Of a stretch of 64,000 nt of DNA, positions 1 through 8,255 are shown one piece after another (positions within the stretch are counted from its first letter, which is position 1; each line of letters opens with the position of its first letter). The DNA comes from Effrenium voratum (taxonomy: Eukaryota > Sar > Dinophyceae > Suessiales > Symbiodiniaceae). Where the stretch lies: positions 911,766 to 975,765 of the forward strand of contig CAUJNA010001846.1 in the NCBI GenBank assembly GCA_963377175.1, given 5' to 3'. The position numbers and the translations under genes were made by a program. Under the pieces are notes generated by a model. That model was not told where the DNA came from and did not search any database. It saw nothing but the letters and a program-made list of their open reading frames with translations.

Positions 1-396
1 CTGGAGCTGCAGCAGCAGTTCCCAGACGCAGTGGACTACCCCACCTTGCCGGCCGCCTCTCCGAGCAAGCCCTTCAGCATCGACCACATGCTCGGCCCCA
101 GCTTCGTCTCCGGCGGGCAGCAGGTCTTCGAGAATTGCTACAACGAGGTCTACCTGCGCTGCCCCCAACTGGCCAACGCCAGCCGCGTGCTGGGCAATCT
201 GGGGGACGACATCCTGACGCTGAAGAGCGGCGTGGGCACCATCGTGGAGACCGGCTCCGATGACGGGCACTTCATGGCTGTTAGGGGCCCCATCACCCTG
301 AGACACCTGCACTTCCGGCTGACAGACCTCGAAGGCCAAGTCGTCCGACTGCGGGGCTCGTCGTTGTCCTTCGTGCTGTTTTTGGATCACGTCTAA
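1..396 (+). CDS. PLV penton (minor capsid) protein, 3' part, GC-rich element
   Basis: The reading frame is open from the first base to the stop and is nearly identical to the C-terminal half of the full penton gene at 58263. The shared stretch includes SIDHMLGPSFVSGGQQVFE and the terminal VRLRGSS. The penton is a single-jelly-roll capsid vertex protein in this virus group. Relative to the other copy it lacks four residues after QQVFE and three after GNLGDD, both in-frame deletions. It keeps the natural end (LSFVLFLDHV) that the other copy loses to a stop codon. The 5' part lies outside the window. Confidence 0.82.
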   Translation: MELQQQFPDAVDYPTLPAASPSKPFSIDHMLGPSFVSGGQQVFENCYNEVYLRCPQLANASRVLGNLGDDILTLKSGVGTIVETGSDDGHFMAVRGPITLRHLHFRLTDLEGQVVRLRGSSLSFVLFLDHV

Positions 397-413
397 TCCC
401 CCGAAGGTCTTTT

Positions 414-442
414 AAAAAAATATTTTCTATTAAAAAAAAAAG
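414..442 (+). promoter_or_regulatory. AT-rich promoter-like box before the KAAP gene
   Basis: An A run, TATTTTCTATT and a second A run separate the penton stop from the next ATG in otherwise GC-rich DNA. The same block precedes the homologous gene at 59067, and related T-run/A-run blocks precede other genes of this element. It is probably a core promoter. Its function is inferred only from position and conservation. Confidence 0.45.
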
Positions 443-444
443 CG

Positions 445-985
445 ATGAAGCAAGCGCAACCGGCGCCAAGGCCTAGAGGCAGACCTCCGGGTAGTAAGAA
501 CAGGCAAAAAGATAATCCCTGACCTGCCCACGGAGCCAGCGCACGAGATAGACTCCCCCTTCCGGCCCAAGAGGGTGAGATTTCCCACAAAGCCCAACAG
601 CGCCCAAGGCAGCACCCAAGGCAGCACCCGTGGCCAAGGCAGCACCCAAGGCAGCACCCAAGGCTGCGCCCAAGGCAGCGCCCGTGCCCAAGGCAGCACC
701 CAAGGCAGCGCCCAAGGCAGCACCCAAGGCTGCGCCCAAGGCAGTTGCCGCGCCAGCTCCCAAGCCCAAGGCAGCGCCCAAGCCCAAGGCGCCCAAGACA
801 GAGCCACAGCTAGAGCCCGAGGTACAGCCCGAGGTACAGCCCGAGCCCGAGGTACGGCCGAGGTACACAGGGAGGTACGGCCCGAGCCCGAACAAGCGCC
901 TCGGCCGAGCGAGCGCGCCATGCGCATGCTGGAGAGGCAGTCGGCTTACGACCGGCTGACGGCGGGCGCAAGCGTCCTAGTGTAA
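445..985 (+). pseudogene. AT-hook / Lys-Ala-Pro-rich virion core-like protein, broken copy
   Basis: The start encodes MKQAQPAPRPRGRPPGSKN, which contains an AT-hook core (RGRPPG). A long KAAPKAAP tract follows, then a Glu-Pro-Val segment and a conserved end (RMLERQSAYDRLTAGASVLV). The order and ends match the copy at 59067. Here the AT-hook frame stops after about 25 codons because roughly 75 bp of the linker are missing, and the frame changes at least twice more. The composition resembles histone H1 tails, so a DNA-condensing core protein is a reasonable inference. It lies directly behind the penton gene. Confidence 0.62.
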
Positions 986-990
986 AAAGC

Positions 991-1259
991 ATGATGTCCC
1001 CTGAACCCGGTGGTTTCGCAAGACCTACCCGAGTTACGACCTGCAGCTGCTGCTGCTGAAGCGCCAGCGAGAGCTTGAGGAGGCGCGGGCCTTCAACGCC
1101 TGGCTTGGGGAGCGCCGGCTGGCCCAAGAGGGGCAGCAGCACCTGGACGACGTAAGCCGGCTGACGGAGGCCGTGCACCGCCAGGTACCCCAGCTGCGCT
1201 ACGCGCGGGCCGAGCGCCGGGGCGTCGAACGCGCAGCGGGCGAAGTTGCCGCGCAGTAA
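991..1259 (+). pseudogene. Small morphogenesis protein (96-residue family), frameshifted copy
   Basis: It matches the intact 96-residue ORF at 59747 from WFRKTYP to the end (GEVAAQ). About 22 bp are missing between codon 6 and the TGGTTTCGC stretch, so the ATG and the conserved body are in different frames. The missing segment covers the exact place where the AT-rich element has inserted in the next copy (4773/25188). The family is homologous to the AT-element gene at 10121. Function unknown; its place beside the capsid genes suggests virion assembly. Confidence 0.6.
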
Positions 1260-1271
1260 CGGATAAAAGAG

Positions 1272-2555
1272 ATGAAGACGCTTCGGTCCCACGGCTTCAA
1301 TCAGCGCCCGCGCTTCGAGCAGGTTGTGGGCCTGGAGCGGAATGAGCCGCTGCCCCTGGACCAGCCGGACCGCAAGGCCACCACGTTCATCACGAGCCAC
1401 TTCTACTTGGACGACTTCGTGCAGTCCAGCGAGGACCCCAACCCGCAGCCTCTGCAGCATACTCCTTTGAGGGCGATTCCAGAGGAAGGCTTCCGCACTC
1501 CCGCTGAGGCCACGGACGAGGACTTGGCCCGGATGCGCCAAGGCGGAGGAAACCGCTTCGGCGAGGACGACCTCGCAGGAGACCCAGAGGCCGACGCGCT
1601 GACAAACAACGGACAGGGCCCGCCCTCCATTACGGGCCGTCTGCGCAGCGCGGCCGAGGGAGCGCAGGCAGCAGCGGACCTTGTGGGCGCAGGAGCAGCA
1701 GGGCTCGCGGCGGCGCAGGCCTTCCGCTCCCAGCTCCCCCAGGACGCTGCTGAGTACGTCCGCCTAAATGTATTGCCCCGCCCAGGGCCGCAGCCGCAGC
1801 CACCACCGCAGATCATCGGTCGACCCGACGACGTAGAGCGCCTCCTGGACGAGGCGGGGCAGCGCGCGCAGGAGGTGGAGCGCGGCGCAGCGCAGGCCAT
1901 AGAGGAGACGGCAGCAGTGGCTGCGGAGGAGGGAGAGGTCGCCGTCGCCGCCGAGGGTGTGGGCGGGCTGGGGGGCCTGGCCGAAGGAGCAGCAGCCCTC
2001 GCACCCACAGCGGGAGAGGTTGCTGGAGCGATGGCTGCCACGGCGGGAGTCGGCGCAGCGGCGACGGCTGGGTTGGCAGTGGGACTTGCAGGCGGCGCAG
2101 CCTACGGTCTCGCGCACGGCACGGGCTGGGTGCTGGAGAACACGCTCTTTCGGCCTCAGCAGGGCAGCGAGGACGCGGCCGTGCAGGACGTCCGGTCCAC
2201 GCAGCCCCTGCACTTCACGCTGCGCTCCGGCAGCAGCACTTCAGGCAGCCCCGCAAGCAGCCGCGCCTCCTCGCAGTCTGGATTCCGTGTTCAGGCGCAG
2301 GCCAATCACACGCCGCGCCCCTTCTCCTGGGGCCTGAACCCAGCGACTCTGCCTCAGTCCCAGCCGAACTCCCGGGCAAGCTCCCGCAGCTCAGGACAGT
2401 CACGCCAGAGCCGCCTGCCTCCGCCGAGCTATGACCAGCTGGCCCGAGACATCGAGGCGGCCTGGGCTCTCCTTCGCCGTACGAGCGAAAATGAGTGTTG
2501 CGCTACACGCGAAGAAGCATGGAGGCAGTCACGGCCGGAGCACAGGATGAGTTGA
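1272..2555 (+). CDS. Ala-rich PLV protein with hydrophobic segment and PPxY motif
   Basis: A 427-residue ORF. The N-terminus (QRPRFEQ ... PDRKATTF) is conserved with the AT-element gene at 9142. The middle is Ala/Glu-rich. Near residue 260 a Gly/Ala-rich hydrophobic segment (AGLAVGLAGGAAYGLA) could interact with membranes. The Ser-rich tail contains PPPSY, a PPxY late-domain motif. Compared with the copy at 60049 it has only in-frame deletions. The normal TAG after DIEAA is TGG here, so the frame runs 28 codons further and overlaps the capsid gene start. Adenovirus protein VI combines a membrane-active segment with a PPxY motif; the likeness is in layout only. Confidence 0.6.
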   Translation: MKTLRSHGFNQRPRFEQVVGLERNEPLPLDQPDRKATTFITSHFYLDDFVQSSEDPNPQPLQHTPLRAIPEEGFRTPAEATDEDLARMRQGGGNRFGEDDLAGDPEADALTNNGQGPPSITGRLRSAAEGAQAAADLVGAGAAGLAAAQAFRSQLPQDAAEYVRLNVLPRPGPQPQPPPQIIGRPDDVERLLDEAGQRAQEVERGAAQAIEETAAVAAEEGEVAVAAEGVGGLGGLAEGAAALAPTAGEVAGAMAATAGVGAAATAGLAVGLAGGAAYGLAHGTGWVLENTLFRPQQGSEDAAVQDVRSTQPLHFTLRSGSSTSGSPASSRASSQSGFRVQAQANHTPRPFSWGLNPATLPQSQPNSRASSRSSGQSRQSRLPPPSYDQLARDIEAAWALLRRTSENECCATREEAWRQSRPEHRMS

Positions 2556-2650
2556 TGCAGAGCCTGGACTACAAGCTGAAAACCAGCAACACCAACTACG
2601 TGACCGCACGGCGCGACGTGCAGCAACACCCAGCTCGCTGAGCTCCTTCT
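2519..2650 (+). pseudogene. Major capsid protein, 5' fragment cut by foldback element
   Basis: About 40 codons match the capsid gene start at 61328 (DELMQSLDYKLKTSNTNYVTA), with a short deletion at the YFPSS region. The homology ends exactly where the foldback repeat begins. No continuation of the capsid gene is seen on the other side, so this copy was truncated and not merely interrupted. Confidence 0.72.
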
Positions 2651-3411
2651 CCTCTCTCTTTAGAGGGGTTTCCCAAATGGATTCTATTCTACCTGAGAGG
2701 CTCCTGGCACTCGTCCGTCCAGGAAATGACCTCGTCCTGCGAAGGATTCGAAGTCTAAAACGCTGCGTGCAGGCGTGTGGCTGCAAAATAATGACCCCTA
2801 GATATGCTTGCAAAATGCCCAGCAGCTGCGTTTCTGCAAGGCGAGCTAAAAAAACAGGAAAAAAAAGAAAGCCAAGCCAAACCAGCCAGAAAGCCAGCCA
2901 GGAGCCAAACCAAACCAGCCAGAGCCAAACCAAACCAGCCAGAAAGCCAGCCAGAGCCAAGCCAAACCAGCCAGAGAAGCCACCAGCCAGAAACCAGCCA
3001 GGAGCCAAACCAAACCAGCCAGAAAGCCAGCCAGAAGCCAAGCCAAACCAGCCAGAAAGCCAGCCAGAAGCCAAGCCAAACCAGCCAGAAAGCCAGCCAG
3101 GAGCCAAACCAGCCAGAAAGCCAGCCAGAAGCCAAAGCCAGCCAGAAGCCAAGCCAAGCCAGCCAGAAGCCAACCAAAAAAGCCAGCCAGGGTTTCCTTT
3201 GAGGGGGCTCGCCTTGCAGAAACAAAGGCAGCTGCTGGGCATTTTGCCAAACCGCATATCTAGGGGTCATTATTTTGCAGCCACACGCCTGCACGCAGCG
3301 TTTTAGACTTCGAATCCTTCGCAGGACGAGGTCATTTCCTGGACGGACGAGTGCCAGGAGCCTCTCAGGTAGAATAGAATCCATTTGGGAAACCCCCTCT
3401 AAAGAGAGAGG
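2651..3411 (+). mobile_element. Foldback / MITE-like element with ~200-bp inverted repeats
   Basis: The ends (CCTCTCTCTTTAGAG and its complement) are the tips of imperfect inverted repeats, about 2651-2845 and 3205-3411. Between them lies a minisatellite built from GCCAGCCAGAA and GCCAAACCA units. There is no transposase, and the long ORFs across it are only translations of the repeat. No clear target duplication is visible. It sits at the truncated end of a viral capsid gene. Confidence 0.75.
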
Positions 3412-3838
3412 TGCTATGTTCTGTGTTCGCGCTTTCGCGCGGCGCAGTCTGCAGCTGTCGCTGCAGGCGCAGTCTGCAGCTGTCGCTGCAGTCGCTGCGC
3501 AGTTCGCGTCTGCGGAACTCCACGCGGAACTCCACGCGGGCAGCAACCAAAAAATGGTTGGTGCCTGTTTCCAGCCGCGCCTGACACGCCAGCCCGCCGA
3601 GTCATACGATCATACGGATCATACGGTCATACGGTCATACGGCGGCTTGGCACTGCGCCACCCTGCCGCGCCACCTGCCTGGCATAGAAGCCTCCCGGCC
3701 GCGCCACCTGCCCGGCATAGAAGCCTCCAGCCTGCCGAGCCTGCACCACACCGAGGTCGGAATTCCGACTTCGCTCTACACCGAGGTCGGAATTCCGACT
3801 TCGGTATTTTGCCCGAAAAACCCATCACCGGGCCAGCG
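3412..3838. repeat. Mixed short repeats, no gene seen
   Basis: Non-coding to my reading. It contains CTGCAG-rich near-repeats (3445-3500), a short CATACGG tandem run (3602-3645), two copies of a GCGCCACCTGCC..GGCATAGAAGCCTCC unit, and two copies of the palindrome GTCGGAATTCCGAC. It links the foldback element to the hairpin array. Confidence 0.5.
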
Positions 3839-4405
3839 CCGAAGGTCTGTCAGCGATGTCGTCCTCGCAGCATCGCTGACAGTGTGTTTTTTTTCACCAT
3901 TCACACGCCCAGCCGTCAATTCTGGCGTGGGCACAGGATTGCCCGAAAAACCCATCACCGGGCCAGCACCGAAGGTCCGGGAGCGATGCTGTCCTCGCAG
4001 CATAACTCCCGGAGTGTTTTTTCCCACCATTCACACGCCCGGCCGTCAATCCTGGCGTGGGCACAGGATTGCTCCACTCAATCCTGGCGTGGGCACAGGA
4101 TTGCCCCACTCAATCCTGGCGTGGGCACAGGATTGCCCGTGTCTCCCAGAAAACATTGGGAGCGCAGTGCTGTACAGCGATGCGCTCCCAGACTCGCCGC
4201 CCGGGTTGCCCGGAAAACACTGGGAGCGTAGTGCTGTACAGCACTGCGCTCCCAGACTCGCCGCCAACAGGATTGCCCCACTCAATCCTGGCGCGGGCAC
4301 AGGATTGCTCCACTCAATCCTGGCGCGGGCACAGGATTGCCCCGGTGTCTCCCAGAAAACTCTGTCAGCGCCCTGCTGTATAGCAGTGCGCTGACAGACT
4401 CGCCG
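3839..4405. repeat. Array of hairpins and CAATCCTG/CAGGATTG palindromes
   Basis: At least five longer inverted repeats occur (near 3846-3885, 3978-4015, 4156-4195, 4218-4258 and 4362-4400). Their stems alternate between GTCAGCG/CGCTGAC and GGGAGCG/CGCTCCC families, and the inner part of three is close to GTGCTGTACAGCAC. Between them are repeated 25-bp units with arms CAATCCTG and CAGGATTG around a 9-nt loop. Two hairpins are followed by T runs. No coding potential is seen. The small palindromes recur at 56350-56480. Confidence 0.65.
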
Positions 4406-4420
4406 CCCGGCTTCCCGGCT

Positions 4421-4740
4421 TAAGGCAGCACCCAAGGCTGCGCCCAAGGCAGCGCCCGTGCCCAAGGCAGCACCCAAGGCAGCGCCCAAGGCGGCACCCA
4501 AGGCTGCGCCCAAGCAGTTGCCGCGCCAGCTCCCAAGCCCAAGGCGGCGCCCAAGCCCAAGACAGCGCCCAAGACTGAGCCACAGCTAGAGCCCGAGGCA
4601 CAGCCCGAGGTACAGCCCGAGCCCGAGGTACACAGAGAGGTACGGCCCGAGGTGCGGCCCGAGCCGAGCGCGCCATGCGCATGCTGGAGAGGCAGTCGGC
4701 GTACGACCGGCTGACGGCGGGCGCTAGCGTACTGGTATGA
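4421..4740 (+). pseudogene. KAAP core-like protein, 3' fragment
   Basis: The sequence begins abruptly inside the KAAPKAAP tract, after the hairpin array, and continues to the conserved end (RMLERQSAYDRLTAGASVLV) and stop. The AT-hook N-terminus is absent. The frame shifts within the tract. It precedes the interrupted 96-residue gene, keeping the usual gene order of the GC-rich element. Confidence 0.6.
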
Positions 4741-4749
4741 AAAGCAAGA

Positions 4750-4773
4750 TGATGTCCCTAGAACCTCGCAACA
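4750..4773 (+). pseudogene. First 8 codons of 96-residue gene, split by the AT-rich element
   Basis: ATGATGTCCCTAGAACCTCGCAAC matches the start of the intact gene at 59747 (MMS-EPRN). The coding sequence resumes after the 20.4-kb insertion at 25193 with GAGCCTCAG, exactly as in the intact copy (CGCAACGAGCC). Confidence 0.85.
4769..4773. repeat. Target-site duplication GCAAC, left
   Basis: GCAAC occurs immediately outside both ends of the AT-rich element and only once in the uninterrupted homologue (59765-59772 region). A 5-6 bp duplication is typical of rve integrases. Confidence 0.9.
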
Positions 4774-5156
4774 GTTAGACTAGGCCTTGCCCATCTTTTT
4801 TCTATAAAAAAACCTAGGGTCCTCCCCACACTTTTAGCAACATTTTAAAACAGCACCTCAAAAAGCACATTTTCAAAAATCAACATTTTAAAGCAGGTAA
4901 TTTCCTAGTAAGTTCATCCATATTTTAAAATATAAATTTTAAAAAATAAATTTTCAAAAAAATATAAATTTTAAAAAATAAATTTAAAAAAAAATAAGTT
5001 TTACAAAAAATTAAAAAAATAAATTTTACAAAAAAATAAAAAAAATAAATTTTCAAAAAATATTATTCCAAAAATTATGATAAACTATTTTACAATAATT
5101 TTTATCACAAATTTTGTAGACATATTATGGGCAAGGTCTGGTTCATTCGTTTTTTA
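4774..5156 (+). repeat. Left terminal inverted repeat
   Basis: It starts AGTTAGACTAGGCCTTGCCCATC and matches the reverse complement of 24810-25187 with a few substitutions and small indels in A/T runs. Its outer end has ACTAGGCCTTGCCCAT and its inner end ATGGGCAAGGTCTG, so the repeat is itself bounded by an inverted motif of about 14 bp. The middle is nearly pure A/T. Confidence 0.93.
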
Positions 5157-5163
5157 TAATTAT

Positions 5164-5553
5164 TCATAAATACCACCAATTGGATGTCTTTTGACTGTAT
5201 GAATAGTTTCCAGCATGTCTAATTATTCGTTGGTTGTTGGTTTGTTCCATATATTTTATCATTGCATGTTTTAATGGGATGTAATTTTTCGTTTCAATAT
5301 TGTTTATCATTTTATGATTGTCTGTAACTTCCTTTTCTAACCGTTTTTCAGTTACAAATCCGTAACTGTCATCTTCCTCTTCTTCTTCTTCTTCTTCTGT
5401 TTTATTATCATTATCACTCAAAAAATCATCAATTATTTTAGTTTCCTGTTGTTCAATATAAGTTAAGAATTCATTGATAATTTCTTCCTGTTCAACCTCT
5501 GTAAATACAACCATTTGTATGATAATATATATAATTAATATTTCTTTAAGCAC
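5164..5553 (-). CDS. Acidic hypothetical protein, 129 aa
   Basis: An ORF with a Glu/Asp run near residue 55 (TEEEEEEEEDDSYG) and no recognised domain. It is the outermost gene at the left end. Its start is preceded by the shared promoter-like motif of this element (5538-5564), which supports it as a real, probably early gene. The first ATG is about ten codons into the frame of the motif region, so MVVFTEVEQEE may be the true start. Confidence 0.55.
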   Translation of the reverse strand: MLKEILIIYIIIQMVVFTEVEQEEIINEFLTYIEQQETKIIDDFLSDNDNKTEEEEEEEEDDSYGFVTEKRLEKEVTDNHKMINNIETKNYIPLKHAMIKYMEQTNNQRIIRHAGNYSYSQKTSNWWYL

Positions 5554-5564
5554 TTTTTACAAGA
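5538..5564 (-). promoter_or_regulatory. Shared promoter-like motif, copy 1
   Basis: On the minus strand it reads TTCTTGTAAAA, AGTGC, TTAAAGAAATAT. It is one of six copies in the element. It overlaps the extended start of the acidic ORF, which favours the internal ATG. Confidence 0.75.
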
Positions 5565-5766
5565 AATTAAATTAATAAAATACAATTAAATTAATAAATT
5601 AAAATTAAATTAATAAATTAAAATTATAATTAAATTATCATAATTAAATTATAATTGCTAAAATTGGATTATCATCATTAAAACTTAAATCCCGTGCAAT
5701 TTTACAAACAGAACCACTGCCTGAAAATAATTCTAATAAATTCATATTATTAGAACTATTTGTATT

Positions 5767-6104
5767 TTAATTTTCAACAATTACATATGTACCATCATCG
5801 CCCTTAATTAGTTTATAATATTCTAATGTTTGTTCTTTTGGACTTTTGATTTGTCCCTTATTTAACATATCGCAATATTTTTACGCTTCGTGTCATAATC
5901 ACCGCTGGGTCTGCCTATCCCTTTCTTTTCAAAGATCTTATCAATCTTTTCCTTCTCTTCATTGTTATTTTTTGGTTCGTTTGCCTTTGCATCAAGTTTC
6001 TGGTCAATAGTTTTTATCATCTCGTACAACAGTTTAACATTTTTACTAACTGTCATTATCTTCTTTGATAGTTCAACAATAACATCATTTTCAACTTCAG
6101 ACAT
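5767..6104 (-). CDS. Small coiled-coil protein with GRP motif, one frameshift
   Basis: The N-terminal 80 codons (MSEVENDVIVELSKK...) are predicted helical and end near GIGRPSGDYDTKRK. A coherent continuation (KGQIKSPKEQ to the stop at 5767) follows in another frame. The switch falls at an A5 run near 5893, consistent with one lost A. The GRP-S-G stretch resembles a weak AT-hook. Function unknown. Confidence 0.55.
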
Positions 6105-6191
6105 TTCTATACATATTTATTTATATAATTATTTATTTAAATATATATTTATTTATAAAATTGATTTAATGTAAAATCTACTCTTTAAGTA

Positions 6192-6560
6192 CTAAATTTT
6201 CATCATTTGTTTAATAGTTTCCTGTGCTTCGTTATCACCATTATCGGATGGCGACGCATGCCTCCCCCATTTAAAAGTTATATTATGAACATCCGTTTCC
6301 AGATTTATACTGTCTTTGGTTTTATCAATATTCATTTTCTTATCGTTTTTACTCAATTTGAAATTTGTCGGAATACACGAACATTTACAATTTCCTTTCT
6401 TTTGTATTTCTATTTCATTTTTCATTTCTAACATCTTTTTACACATAGGACACTCAAACTCGGTTAGTGCTGTTTCCTTAACAATTTCTTCTTCTTTGTC
6501 TTCATCTGTTGAAGAAACTGTAGTATCCGGTTTATTCTTTTTGTTTTTCTTTTTTCCCAT
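6192..6560 (-). CDS. Zn-ribbon-like hypothetical protein, 122 aa
   Basis: A Lys-rich N-terminus (MGKKKNKKNK) is followed by an acidic stretch and a CPMC ... CKCSC cluster near residues 38-63 that could bind zinc. The rest is polar. It overlaps the start-side neighbour (6532-6726) by about ten codons in another frame, a compact arrangement usual in viral genomes. Role unknown. Confidence 0.55.
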   Translation of the reverse strand: MGKKKNKKNKPDTTVSSTDEDKEEEIVKETALTEFECPMCKKMLEMKNEIEIQKKGNCKCSCIPTNFKLSKNDKKMNIDKTKDSINLETDVHNITFKWGRHASPSDNGDNEAQETIKQMMKI

Positions 6561-6726
6561 TTATATTCATATTTACATTTTTATTTTTGATATATTGTAT
6601 TCCTAATTTTATTAATTCTAATGTATAAAAGCATACTTTCTTACATCTGTTGTCAGTCATTATCACTTGTTCTATATTCTCTACTTCATCTATTATATCA
6701 ATATAATCTGAATAACTTCTATCCAT
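6532..6726 (-). CDS. Hypothetical protein, 64 aa
   Basis: MDRSYSDYIDIIDEVENIEQV..., no recognised domain. It is the first gene of a leftward group and starts beside the divergent intergenic region that also precedes the rightward ATPase gene. Small size makes the call tentative. Confidence 0.45.
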   Translation of the reverse strand: MDRSYSDYIDIIDEVENIEQVIMTDNRCKKVCFYTLELIKLGIQYIKNKNVNMNINGKKEKQKE

Positions 6727-6988
6727 ATTAAATAATAAGATAAATTATTCTAATTAATCTTATTATTTTCATGCATAATAGAATATTGGTGGGGCACAGC
6801 ACTTGGGTTTTCATTGCACACGCGAGCAAGACACAAAACTAATTATCTTCAATGCTTATTGATTGAAGCAATGGAAAACCTGTTCCATTATGTTATTCAC
6901 CGCCACTCATAACATAATGATGTTCCATTTAATATTAATTACAAGTTAATTTTTAAATATAATTTTCTATATTTCTTTAATATCAACT
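6727..6988. promoter_or_regulatory. Divergent intergenic region with two hairpins
   Basis: It lies between a leftward and a rightward gene. It contains a perfect 10-bp inverted repeat, ATTATGTTAT/ATAACATAAT around 12 nt (6887-6918), and a 7-bp one, CTTCAAT/ATTGAAG (6849-6867), plus a locally GC-richer patch (6785-6835). It probably holds back-to-back promoters; an origin is possible. Confidence 0.45.
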
Positions 6989-7752
6989 ATGACAGATGTC
7001 CCAATAATAAAACCAATAAACATAACTGAATATGAATTCAAACAATCCAAATATGAGCACGTGCCAAAATTACCATTTAGAAGTATTATAGTTGCGAGTT
7101 CGACAGGAGGCAAAACAGTTTTAGTTCAGAATCTTATGTTAATGTTTATAGAAATTCATTTGCAAGAATATTTATATTTTCCCCCAGCGTTCATAATCAC
7201 CCAACTTTTACACAAGTTAAAAAATACATCAGGGATGAATTGCACGTAGATGATGAAAAAGAACAAATATATTTTGATAATTATAATCCAAGTGATTTAG
7301 AAAATGTAATTGAAAGACAGAAGAAAATAATTAATTATATGAAATCTAAAAAGATAAAGAAACTGCATTCAATATTAATCGTTATAGATGACCACGCACA
7401 CGATCCTAAATTTGTTAGATATAGTAAATTATTACATGGATTATTTACAAGAGGTAGGCACGATGCAGTAAGTGTAATTTGTTCAACACAAAAATATAAT
7501 GTTTTAGCGCCTATCATTCGTTTAAATGCCAGTTCATTATATATTTTTAGGTTGAAAAATGCAAGTGAGTTAATGAGTGTTATTGAAGAAAATAGCGCCA
7601 TTGTTGATAAACAGCAATTATTAGATATGTATCATCAAGCCGTTAATGACGCACCTTATAGTTTCTTCTACGTGAATATGAATGCTAAGGACATTAACAA
7701 AATGTTTCATATCAGACTTGAACAAACGTTTCAAATTACGAATGATGAATAA
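6989..7752 (+). CDS. FtsK/HerA-type genome-packaging ATPase, one frameshift
   Basis: Walker A is ASSTGGKT near residue 38 and Walker B LIVIDDHA near residue 130. The later GLFTRGRHDAVSVICSTQK matches the LFIRGRH...WVSSQK stretch of the GC-element ATPase at 57282. It would pump DNA into the procapsid. The two frames join near 7175-7186 at a T4C5 stretch, where PSVHNHPTFTQVKKYI continues in frame 1. One base is missing there. About 254 residues in total, normal for PLV ATPases. Confidence 0.9.
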
Positions 7753-7782
7753 AGATATTCTAATTTAATATAATATAATAAT

Positions 7783-8010
7783 ATGTCAATGAAACTATGT
7801 AGATGTGGTGGATTTTATCGTAGAGGTAATCATACTAATTCTTGGATACATAAACTGTATAAAGTATTGAAAAGAAGGGCAACAGACGAGGAATTATTAA
7901 GATTTCAAAGTAATTTTGTTGATGAAGAAGACTTAATAGATGATATATGTAGCAATGCATCAACGAAATTACCCGATAGTGAAATGACAGATTATGATAG
8001 TAATCAATAA
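7783..8010 (+). CDS. Hypothetical protein, 75 aa
   Basis: MSMKLCRCGGFYRRG..., with Cys residues only at the N-terminus and an acidic C-terminus. It follows the ATPase by 30 bp in the same direction and may share its transcript. No family recognised. Confidence 0.5.
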   Translation: MSMKLCRCGGFYRRGNHTNSWIHKLYKVLKRRATDEELLRFQSNFVDEEDLIDDICSNASTKLPDSEMTDYDSNQ

Positions 8011-8036
8011 TATTAATTTGTTTTAATATTATTAAT

Positions 8037-8244
8037 TTAAAATAATGAATAATTACATAATTGAACAGGTAATTTATATATTAATTTGTCAGATTTTTCT
8101 TTCTCTAGTTTCTCAATTCGTGCCACACATTCTTGAAGAGATTTAATAATTAAAGTGTCTGCTCGTGCTTTTTTCATCTATACTTAAATTCTTCATGTCT
8201 TCCAAACTATTATTTTCATTATTTTTACTTTGACCAATACCCAT
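8037..8244 (-). CDS. Small protein with possible myristoylation signal, one frameshift
   Basis: It starts MGIGQSKNN, a plausible N-myristoylation signal (G2, S6). After about 25 codons the open continuation (ARADTLIIKSLQECVARIEKLEKEK) is in another frame; the switch falls at an A6 run near 8172. The C-terminal part is a short coiled coil. Too short to assign. Confidence 0.4.
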
Positions 8245-8255
8245 TATATATAATA

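Noticed and set aside
2529..3546. Trp/Leu/Gly-rich 'membrane protein' ORFs on the minus strand
   Set aside because: They are translations of the GCCAGCCA minisatellite and its arms; several frames are open at once and none has a gene-like start or composition.
3275..4394. Long ORFs across the hairpin array
   Set aside because: All six frames echo the repeats (for example repeated GTGLP-type peptides); no independent coding signal.
5530..5660. AT-rich terminator or origin beyond the acidic ORF
   Set aside because: TAATTAAATTA-type simple sequence is common throughout this element; nothing beyond the promoter-like motif is specific.
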